Program-made: the position numbers and the translations under genes | Assembly (NCBI GenBank): GCA_014378085.1 | Contig: JACMOJ010000377.1 | Span: 1 to 14,885 of the forward strand | Source of the DNA: Burkholderiales bacterium | GTDB lineage: Bacteria; Pseudomonadota; Gammaproteobacteria; Burkholderiales; Usitatibacteraceae | Direction of reading: 5' to 3' | Length of the DNA: 14,885 nucleotides | Notes under the pieces: model-generated | Seen by the model: only the letters and a program-made list of their open reading frames with translations | What the model was told of the DNA's origin: nothing | Databases searched by the model: none | In this document: positions 10,156 to 14,885 of the stretch, piece by piece | Position numbering within the stretch: the first letter of the stretch is position 1 | How the letters are laid out: each line of letters opens with the position of its first letter

Positions 10156-10245
10156 CGCTTGCACCATAGCACTAAATGTTTAAGCGCCAAGTCTGTTGAT
10201 GCAAACCACCCGCTGGGGGGCGAAGCTACTCCCTGATGACACAGG
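10126..10245 (-). ncRNA. yybP-ykoY manganese riboswitch aptamer
   Basis: Leader aptamer upstream of the Mn2+ exporter gene. Read on the minus strand, it has the family's 5' core GGGAGUAGC (10233-10225), a C-rich/G-rich hairpin (CCCCCC-AGC-GGGUGG), the internal AUCAACAGAC segment corresponding to the conserved UCAACAUAC-type loop, a stem-loop (GCGCUUAA with UUUAGUGC), and the 3' core UUAGCGAGAC (10147-10138). In known members these two cores dock to form the Mn2+ site. The P1 stem is weaker by eye than in textbook examples. The riboswitch class and its control of this transporter family are established knowledge; the assignment here rests on motif order and on the downstream gene. Confidence 0.85.
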
Positions 10246-10246
10246 A

Positions 10247-10272
10247 AGTATAACCCGCAGGGGGAATACTCA
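10247..10272 (-). promoter_or_regulatory. Possible sigma70 promoter for the riboswitch-exporter transcript
   Basis: On the minus strand TTGAGT lies 15 bases upstream of TATACT (+ strand 10247-10252). Transcription would start near 10240, just before the aptamer's 5' core, as expected for this riboswitch. The spacing is shorter than the ideal 17, so this is tentative. Confidence 0.38.
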
Positions 10273-10430
10273 ACGCTGAAGTCTTGTGCGAGCATCCCGG
10301 CGAAGTGCGCTAAGTAACGCGCTTTCGCAGCCATAACCAAAAATCTTTTCGAAGCATGGCAGAAGAAAAACGCCCGCACGAGGGGAAAGCGGAAACTGGT
10401 TAAGTTTCGCCTTCAGCAAATTGCCGAACG
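10253..10430. other. Intergenic stretch with no recognised gene
   Basis: Apart from the possible promoter at its left edge I see no supported gene here. Frames that stay open on the minus strand run into the riboswitch or the palindromes and show no protein family. A short GC hairpin followed by T's on the minus strand (about 10365-10390) is too weak to call a terminator. Confidence 0.5.
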
Positions 10431-10508
10431 CGGGGACTTGTTCACAAAGCGCTGCATGCGATTTGTCACACGGGGATTGTTCACAAATCGCTGCATGCGA
10501 TTTGTGCA
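10431..10508. repeat. Two-copy tandem direct repeat (40 + 38 bp) with internal palindromes
   Basis: Units 10431-10470 and 10471-10508 both begin CGGGGA and share TTGTTCACAAA, then CGCTGCATGCGATTTGT. The second unit contains a perfect 10-bp inverted repeat, CACAAATCGC (10482-10491) and GCGATTTGTG (10497-10506), around a 5-base centre. The first unit has one mismatch in the same arms. The architecture resembles small dispersed palindromic (REP-like) elements. Confidence 0.75.
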
Positions 10509-10514
10509 TTCCTC

Positions 10515-10576
10515 GCCGCTCGATGGCGGCTCACAACCGTTCGCAACGCGAACGTCCAATGAAGTCCACTGGACTT
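10515..10576. repeat. Run of three further short palindromes beside the tandem repeat
   Basis: Three inverted repeats follow each other: GCCGC/GCGGC (10515-10530), CGTTCGC/GCGAACG with a 3-base loop (10538-10554), and AAGTCCA/TGGACTT with a 1-base centre (10562-10576). Together with the tandem unit to the left they make an array of five dyads in about 145 bases, unlike the rest of the window. Confidence 0.6.
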
Positions 10577-10617
10577 AACTTAGTCGAACCCGGCGACATT
10601 TTCTCCCACGTAACAAC

Positions 10618-10652
10618 ATCAAAAAACAAAAACGCCCACAAAAGGTGGGCGT
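10618..10652 (-). terminator. Rho-independent terminator of the tRNA transcript
   Basis: Stem ACGCCCAC (10632-10639) with GTGGGCGT (10645-10652) and a 5-base loop. On the minus strand the hairpin is followed by a T-rich run (the A-run at 10621-10632 on the + strand). It lies 10 bases beyond the 3' end of tRNA-Glu, so it ends the two-tRNA transcript. Confidence 0.88.
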
Positions 10653-10661
10653 CGTTGTTTA

Positions 10662-10737
10662 TGGCGTCCCCAGCGAGATTCGAACTCGCGTTACCGCCGT
10701 GAAAGGGCGATGTCCTAGGCCTCTAGACGATGGGGAC
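10662..10737 (-). tRNA. tRNA-Glu (anticodon TTC)
   Basis: 76 bases including an encoded CCA (10662-10664). The acceptor stem GTCCCCA pairs with TGGGGAC, the discriminator base is G, the T loop is GTTCGAATC, and the anticodon loop CTTTCAC displays TTC. It decodes GAA/GAG. It lies 32 bases downstream of tRNA-Ala on the same transcript and close to gltX, the gene for the enzyme that charges it. Confidence 0.96.
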
Positions 10738-10769
10738 AGAATCGTCATACTACGGTGCTGCGAATTCTG

Positions 10770-10845
<76 letters not shown>

Positions 10846-10862
10846 CACTTGGAAAGTGCGCA

Positions 10863-10891
10863 ATTATAGCCGGAAGAACACTCGCTTGCAA
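10863..10891 (-). promoter_or_regulatory. Sigma70 promoter for the tRNA-Ala-tRNA-Glu transcript
   Basis: On the minus strand TTGCAA (10891-10886) and a consensus TATAAT (10868-10863) are separated by exactly 17 bases. The following discriminator TGCGC is GC-rich, a feature of stringently controlled stable-RNA promoters (known in E. coli; inferred here). The promoter lies just beyond the gltX stop, so the tRNAs need not rely on gltX transcription. Confidence 0.82.
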
Positions 10892-10912
10892 AGCCCCGAA
10901 TAACAACGGGAG

Positions 10913-12316
10913 TCAAGCTGGCGGAGCGCCAACCAGCCCGAGTCGAGCGATGACTTCCTCTCGTCCGAGTACCTCAATTACCGCGTCAACGCCAGGCGTC
11001 TGGGTCTGCCCCGTCAACAACACCCGCAACGGCATCATCAGCTGCGGCATTTTCAAGCCGAACTGAGCAACCTCCGCTTTGATCGCCGCGCTGATTTCGG
11101 GTTTTGACCAACCTACCACGGCAAGTTTCCCCGCGAGCGCGGTCACGGCAGGTTTCGCCGCCTCAGACAAATGCTGGGCGAGCAACTCCGCGTCAACATG
11201 AGGACGGACGTAGAAATAGTGGGCTTGGGCGGCCATTTCGACGAGTGTCGGCGCGCGCTCTCGTAGCAACTCCGCGACTTGGGCCACATTTGGGCCCGCC
11301 GCAAGATCGAGGCCGCCGCCAATAATGAAGGGGCGGAGCAGCGCGCCGAGCGATTCGCGGTCAATTTTCTTAATGTATTCGTGGTTCAACCAATTCAGTT
11401 TCTCGGTATTGAATTGCGCGGCGGAGGGCGTGATGTGGTCAAGGTCAAACCACTTACAAAACTGCTCCATGCTAAATACTTCGTCATCTCCGTGCGACCA
11501 CCCGAGTCGGGCCAGATAGTTGACCACTGCGTCGCGGACGTAACCATTGGCAGGGTATTCCATTACCGAAACAGCACCGTGACGTTTAGAAAGTTTCTGG
11601 CCATCGTCACCGAGAATCATCGAAAGGTGGGCATAAACAGGAATCTCGGCGCCGAGAGCATGGAGAATGTTGATCTGACGTGGCGTGTTATTGACGTGAT
11701 CGTCGCCGCGTATCACGTGGGTAATTTTCATGTCCCAGTCGTCCACACAAACACAAAAATTGTAGGTGGGCGTGCCGTCAGAGCGCGCGATGATAAGGTC
11801 ATCGAGCTCTGAATTCACAATCTCTATTCGGCCCTTCACCGCGTCTTCCCAAACGACGACACCTGTGACCGGGTTGCGGAAACGTACCACCGGCGCGGCA
11901 CCAGCCGGGATCGGTGGAAGCGTCTTGCCAGGCTCGGGGCGCCAGGTCCCGTCGTAACGCGGCTTGTCGCCACGCGCACGCTGTGCCTCACGCAGCTGAT
12001 CAAGTTCAGCGGCAGGCATATAGCAGTGATACGCAGTGCCGCCCGCTAACATCGCGCCGATGGCTTCTTTGTATCGTGGCATCCGACGCATCTGGTAGAA
12101 CGGCCCCTCATCCGGTGCCAGTCCAAGCCAATGCATGCCATCGAGAATGGCCTGCACCGCCTCCGGTGTGGAGCGCTCTACATCGGTGTCCTCAACACGC
12201 AAGATGAACGTGCCACCGTGGCGACGCGCAAACGCCCACGCATACAGCGCAGTGCGGGCGCCGCCGATGTGGAGATCGCCGGTCGGGCTGGGAGCAAAAC
12301 GGGAACGAACTATCAT
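10913..12316 (-). CDS. gltX: Glutamyl-tRNA synthetase
   Basis: Class I aminoacyl-tRNA synthetase that joins glutamate to tRNA-Glu in the cytoplasm. The 467-residue protein has the usual bacterial length. The HIGH-type signature is H16-IGG in [16 protein letters not shown], the KMSKS-type signature is KLSKRHG (241-247), and [14 protein letters not shown] is also present. The zinc-binding region is altered: where E. coli GluRS has CYC followed by another Cys/His pair, this protein reads HCYM and later YDGTW, so only one cysteine remains. Whether it also charges tRNA-Gln cannot be told from sequence inspection. ATG 12316 gives the standard start; no strong Shine-Dalgarno precedes it. The tRNA-Ala and tRNA-Glu genes lie immediately downstream on the same strand but have their own promoter. 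Confidence 0.97.
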   Translation of the reverse strand: MIVRSRFAPSPTGDLHIGGARTALYAWAFARRHGGTFILRVEDTDVERSTPEAVQAILDGMHWLGLAPDEGPFYQMRRMPRYKEAIGAMLAGGTAYHCYMPAAELDQLREAQRARGDKPRYDGTWRPEPGKTLPPIPAGAAPVVRFRNPVTGVVVWEDAVKGRIEIVNSELDDLIIARSDGTPTYNFCVCVDDWDMKITHVIRGDDHVNNTPRQINILHALGAEIPVYAHLSMILGDDGQKLSKRHGAVSVMEYPANGYVRDAVVNYLARLGWSHGDDEVFSMEQFCKWFDLDHITPSAAQFNTEKLNWLNHEYIKKIDRESLGALLRPFIIGGGLDLAAGPNVAQVAELLRERAPTLVEMAAQAHYFYVRPHVDAELLAQHLSEAAKPAVTALAGKLAVVGWSKPEISAAIKAEVAQFGLKMPQLMMPLRVLLTGQTQTPGVDAVIEVLGREEVIARLGLVGAPPA

Positions 12317-12350
12317 TAGGGATGCTTTATCGGAAAAGTCGCGGAGACCT

Positions 12351-12386
12351 GCAATCGGCGCAACCGACGCAATCGACGCACGCAGC
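12351..12386. repeat. 9-bp tandem repeat between dcd and gltX
   Basis: GCAATCGGC, GCAACCGAC and GCAATCGAC follow one another at 12351-12377, then a degenerate GCACGCAGC. It occupies the 79-base gap downstream of dcd. A short repeat like this can vary in copy number by slippage; no function is evident. Confidence 0.6.
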
Positions 12387-12395
12387 CAGCAAAAA

Positions 12396-12962
12396 TTACA
12401 TCTTGGGAAGCGTCACGCCCTTTTGGCCTTGATACTTTCCGCCTCGATCTTTATATGAAGTCTCACAGACTTCGTCACTTTCGAAAAACACCACCTGCGC
12501 GACGCCCTCGTTCGCGTAGATTTTGGCGGGCAGCGGTGTTGTGTTTGAAAACTCCAGCGTGACGTAACCCTCCCACTCCGGCTCGAATGGTGTGACATTC
12601 ACAATGATGCCGCACCTCGCGTAGGTCGACTTGCCTAAACACACCGTCAACACGTTGCGTGGAATGCGGAAGTACTCCACGGTACGGGCCAGTGCAAATG
12701 AGTTCGGCGGGATAATACAAAAATCCGCGTTGATATCGACGAATGAATTCGGGTCGAAATTTTTTGGGTCGACGATCGTGGAGTTCAAGTTGGTAAACAG
12801 CTTGAATTCACTGGAGCATCGAATGTCATAGCCATAACTCGATGTGCCGTAGCTGACAATTCGTTTACCGTTTGCCTCGCGAACTTGTCCCGCTTCGAAC
12901 GGCTCGATCATGCCGTGAGCTTCTGCCATCCGCCGAATCCATTTGTCGCTTTTAATGCTCAT
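12396..12962 (-). CDS. dcd: dCTP deaminase
   Basis: Converts dCTP to dUTP and ammonia, the main route to thymidylate precursors in many Gram-negative bacteria, as a cytoplasmic homotrimer. The 188-residue product is full length. It shows [10 protein letters not shown] (41-50), the KSTYARCG segment with substrate-binding serine and arginine (111-118), [19 protein letters not shown] with the catalytic glutamate at E137, and the C-terminal [13 protein letters not shown] that closes over the nucleotide. It belongs to the monofunctional deaminase type typical of Proteobacteria rather than the bifunctional dCTP deaminase/dUTPase (inference from overall similarity). The ATG at 12962 is preceded by a weak purine stretch. 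It lies 61 bases after the DUF1330 gene and probably has its own promoter in that gap. Confidence 0.96.
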   Translation of the reverse strand: MSIKSDKWIRRMAEAHGMIEPFEAGQVREANGKRIVSYGTSSYGYDIRCSSEFKLFTNLNSTIVDPKNFDPNSFVDINADFCIIPPNSFALARTVEYFRIPRNVLTVCLGKSTYARCGIIVNVTPFEPEWEGYVTLEFSNTTPLPAKIYANEGVAQVVFFESDEVCETSYKDRGGKYQGQKGVTLPKM

Positions 12963-13004
12963 CGCGTGTTGTCTTTCGTCTCAATCATGTGTGAATCTTT
13001 CATC

Positions 13005-13032
13005 ATTTTAGCAAACGCGGGTGCTACGTCAT
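13005..13032 (-). promoter_or_regulatory. Possible promoter for dcd
   Basis: On the minus strand ATGACG (13032-13027) and TAAAAT (13010-13005) stand 16 bases apart, upstream of the dcd ATG and overlapping the end of the DUF1330 gene. Both boxes are partial matches, so dcd might also be read from the mrp operon. Confidence 0.35.
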
Positions 13033-13320
13033 TCCGATGTACCGCACAAGCTCAACGTCTGCACCCGCGTCACGGATTGGCACCAGCCGCTGGTAGTCGA
13101 CAGAATCATGCCAACGACGCGCGGCGTCATCATCAACGAAACGGAGCACAACGACCAGTAGGCTGCCTGAGCTTAAATGCGTAACATGACCGCCCACTCG
13201 CTGTCCACGAAGCATGATTTCGCCGCCATACGCAGAAATGGTCGCGCCGACTTCGTCAACGTAGCGATTCCAAATTTCCACATTCGTGACACAGATCGTG
13301 CCAACGTAGTACGCCGCCAT
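13024..13320 (-). CDS. DUF1330 domain protein
   Basis: Small 98-residue protein of the DUF1330 family, a ferredoxin-like dimeric fold of unknown biochemical role. The start MAAYYVGTICVTNVEIWNRYVDEV and the segment ending near DYQRLVPIRDAGADVELVRYIG are typical of the family: a strand, a helix with W/Y, a middle glycine-rich loop, and a final strand ending near the C terminus. No signal peptide or catalytic motif is visible. The ATG lies 2 bases after the stop of the upstream TPR gene and has a good GAGGA Shine-Dalgarno inside the end of that gene, so the two are translationally linked. Co-expression with mrp does not reveal its function. Confidence 0.85.
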   Translation of the reverse strand: MAAYYVGTICVTNVEIWNRYVDEVGATISAYGGEIMLRGQRVGGHVTHLSSGSLLVVVLRFVDDDAARRWHDSVDYQRLVPIRDAGADVELVRYIGMT

Positions 13321-13322
13321 GC

Positions 13323-13820
13323 TTAATCCTCATACGGTGGATCGGGCCGATCCGCGTAGTAGTGGATCGCCCGCTGAAGCCGGACGATGCGATCACTCCC
13401 GGGAAACTTCGCGATGTGATTGAGCAGTAACTGTGTAGAGCGACGGTGTTCGCCCATGTTGTAAAGCGCCAACGCCAAAAAGACATCAAACTCTGCCGCC
13501 TCAGGAAACTCAACGCTACCCCGCTCTAAGATGCGCACCGCATCCGCATATTGCTCAACACATCGATAGGCGCTGCCAAGGCCCAACAAGGCGCCGCATC
13601 GATCCGGCCCAGAAAGTCCAAGCTCTAACGCCCGTTCGTAAAAAGGAATCGCGTCGGCCTCCAACCCCTGCGGATCAAAGGTGCAGGCGATCTCGTAATT
13701 GAGCTTCGGCTCGACCGGCGCAACCTTTAGCAGATCGAGCAAAACCGCCAACGCAGCCGTATGCTGGCCAGCTGTGCGTAGCGCCACAGCACGTTCAATA
13801 TCTGCCGCGATATCAGCCAC
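13323..13820 (-). CDS. Small cytoplasmic tetratricopeptide-repeat protein
   Basis: 165-residue helical protein made almost wholly of TPR-like helix pairs, for example RTAGQHTAALAVLLDLLKVA, then FYERALELGLSGPDRCGALL, YADAVRILERGSVEFPEAAE and ALYNMGEHRRSTQLLLNHIA. It has no signal peptide and ends in an acidic, proline-containing tail (DRPDPPYED). The first usable start is GTG at 13820, only 6 bases after the mrp stop and in the same reading frame; no Shine-Dalgarno is obvious, suggesting reinitiation after mrp. It resembles the TPR_5 group of small Proteobacterial proteins. A scaffold role is likely by family; a specific link to Mrp is only inferred from position. Confidence 0.85.
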   Translation of the reverse strand: MADIAADIERAVALRTAGQHTAALAVLLDLLKVAPVEPKLNYEIACTFDPQGLEADAIPFYERALELGLSGPDRCGALLGLGSAYRCVEQYADAVRILERGSVEFPEAAEFDVFLALALYNMGEHRRSTQLLLNHIAKFPGSDRIVRLQRAIHYYADRPDPPYED

Positions 13821-13826
13821 AATACG

Positions 13827-14885
13827 TCACGTGTTTTGAATCACAATTTTCGGAAAAATCGCTGACCGGTCCTGTGACTGTTTGGCGATCTTTGCTGCAC
13901 ATTTGCGTGCGATAGATTTGTAGATGAGTGATGCCGGCCCATCTGGGTCCGACACGACCGTCGGCTTTCCGCTGTCAGCCATCTCGCGAATCTTAATATC
14001 AAGCGGCAACGATCCCAATAACTCGACGTTGTAGTCCGACGCCATTCGTCCGCCGCCGCCCTCGCCAAAAATATGCTCGATGTGTCCACAGTTGGAACAC
14101 GTGTGCGTTGCCATATTTTCAACGATGCCAATAATTGGCACGCCGACCTTCTCAAACATCTTCAAGCCCTTGCGCGCGTCAAGCAGCGCGATGTCTTGGG
14201 GAGTGGTGACGATCACCGCACCCGTGACCGGCACTTTCTGCGCCAACGTGAGCTGGATGTCTCCGGTGCCTGGTGGTAAATCAATCACCAAATAATCAAG
14301 ATTGTTCCAGCGTGTTTCGTTTAACAGTTGTTCAAGCGCCTGCGTGACCATTGGCCCGCGCCACACCATCGGTGTCTCGGGGTCAATGAGGAAACCAACA
14401 CTCATTGCTTGAATGCCGTGGCCCTCCATTGCCTCCATCGTCTTACCGTCTTTTGACTGTGGGCGGCCTGTAATCCCGAGCATCGTCGGCTGCGATGGAC
14501 CGTAGATATCGGCATCGAGTATGCCAACAACAGCACCCTCGGCCGCCAGCGCCAACGCGAGATTTACTGCAGTCGTGGATTTGCCAACCCCACCCTTACC
14601 AGACGCCACCGCAATGATGTTCTTGATATTTGGGTTGAGCTTTACCCCACGCTGCGCACTATGCGACACGATGCGCGAATAGACATTCGCCGCAACGTGT
14701 TCGACACCTGCGATCTTCATCAGCCGGTCTACAACCTGCTTGCGGATAGCTTCAGTCACACTTTTGCATGGATACCCGAGCGCAATCTCGAGCGTAATCT
14801 TGCGAGCGTCAATAACAATGTTTTTGGCGGCCTTGCGTTCAACATAGTTTTGATCGGTTACCGGGTCGATTAATTCGCGCAGTGC
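13827..14885 (-). CDS. mrp: Mrp/ApbC family Fe-S cluster carrier ATPase (5' end outside window)
   Basis: P-loop ATPase that binds and delivers Fe-S clusters to apoproteins in the cytoplasm. The frame stays open to the right edge. The 42 residues before the GTG at 14759 read as a MIP18/DUF59 domain (ALRELIDPVTDQNYV, then LEIALGYPCKS), so that GTG is internal and roughly ten residues are missing. In the 352 visible residues the deviant Walker A GKGGVGKS is at 96-103, followed by LDADIYGPSQP, MVWRGPM, DYLVIDLPPGTGD and the C-S-N-C cluster ligands at about 263 and 266. The C-terminal region ends with an Ile/Phe-rich tail. It heads a closely packed set with a TPR gene and a DUF1330 gene; dcd lies beyond them, as in several Proteobacteria. 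Confidence 0.96.
   Translation of the reverse strand, partial: ALRELIDPVTDQNYVERKAAKNIVIDARKITLEIALGYPCKSVTEAIRKQVVDRLMKIAGVEHVAANVYSRIVSHSAQRGVKLNPNIKNIIAVASGKGGVGKSTTAVNLALALAAEGAVVGILDADIYGPSQPTMLGITGRPQSKDGKTMEAMEGHGIQAMSVGFLIDPETPMVWRGPMVTQALEQLLNETRWNNLDYLVIDLPPGTGDIQLTLAQKVPVTGAVIVTTPQDIALLDARKGLKMFEKVGVPIIGIVENMATHTCSNCGHIEHIFGEGGGGRMASDYNVELLGSLPLDIKIREMADSGKPTVVSDPDGPASLIYKSIARKCAAKIAKQSQDRSAIFPKIVIQNT

Noticed and set aside
10074..10379. Open frame of 101 codons on the minus strand upstream of the Mn2+ exporter gene
   Set aside because: It runs straight through the riboswitch aptamer and expression platform, shows no recognisable family, and has no Shine-Dalgarno. The RNA structure explains the region better.
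10365..10390. GC hairpin with a T-run on the minus strand
   Set aside because: The stem is only about 3-4 pairs with a long loop and there is no gene upstream that needs it, since the tRNA transcript already ends at about 10620.
10421..10702. Plus-strand open frame with a repeated CSQ-AACDL-type peptide
   Set aside because: The repeated peptide is only the translation of the tandem DNA repeat, and the frame continues through the terminator into tRNA-Glu on the opposite strand.
11279..11812. 177-codon plus-strand open frame inside gltX
   Set aside because: It lies wholly antisense to a clearly conserved gltX and has no family resemblance.
14757..14759. GTG as the start of mrp
   Set aside because: The upstream codons continue in frame to the window edge and encode a MIP18/DUF59 domain typical of Mrp, so this GTG is internal.

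Overview
The window looks like a stretch of a betaproteobacterial chromosome (inference). It has moderate GC, the obgE-proB pair, a DUF4124/SLT lytic transglycosylase next to proB, an mrp-dcd neighbourhood, and gltX followed by tRNA-Ala(GGC) and tRNA-Glu(TTC). Closely related Gammaproteobacteria cannot be excluded. Genes run off both ends: obgE lacks its first codons on the left and mrp lacks its first codons on the right. No prophage, transposase, CRISPR array or obvious foreign island is present.

Layout. 1-2115 (+): obgE then proB, 5 bases apart. 2125-2844 (-): periplasmic lytic transglycosylase, converging on proB. 2991-7007 (+): a 1338-residue membrane hybrid histidine kinase with the order CHASE-PAS-PAS-HisKA-HATPase-REC-REC-Hpt, divergent from the transglycosylase across a short spacer holding a perfect 16-bp palindrome. 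7034-8344 (-): exported TPR protein. 8533-9480 (+): cation diffusion facilitator. 9477-10064 (-): GDT1/UPF0016-family Mn2+ exporter, whose stop codon overlaps that of the CDF gene. 10126-10245 (-): a recognisable yybP-ykoY manganese riboswitch in the exporter leader. 10431-10576: a dense cluster of direct repeats and palindromes. 10632-10891 (-): terminator, tRNA-Glu, tRNA-Ala and their promoter. 10913-12316 (-): gltX. 12396-12962 (-): dcd. 13024-14885 (-): mrp, a small TPR protein and a DUF1330 protein, closely packed like an operon.

How the parts fit. Most genes are housekeeping: ribosome-associated GTPase, proline synthesis, glutamate charging with its own tRNA next door, dCTP deamination, and Fe-S cluster delivery. 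The two regulated units are the metal-efflux pair and the kinase. For efflux, Mn2+ binding to the leader RNA should free the Shine-Dalgarno of the GDT1-type exporter. The leader contains two segments that can pair to form a sequestering helix (10143-10155 with 10068-10078), competing with the aptamer's 3' strand. The kinase has both receiver domains and an Hpt domain in one chain, but no DNA-binding partner gene lies in the window.

I did not find a convincing wholly new system. The best leads are the manganese leader with its explicit switch helices, the palindrome/direct-repeat cluster at 10431-10576, the kinase whose first receiver lacks the conserved lysine, and the single in-frame stop separating mrp from a TPR gene.
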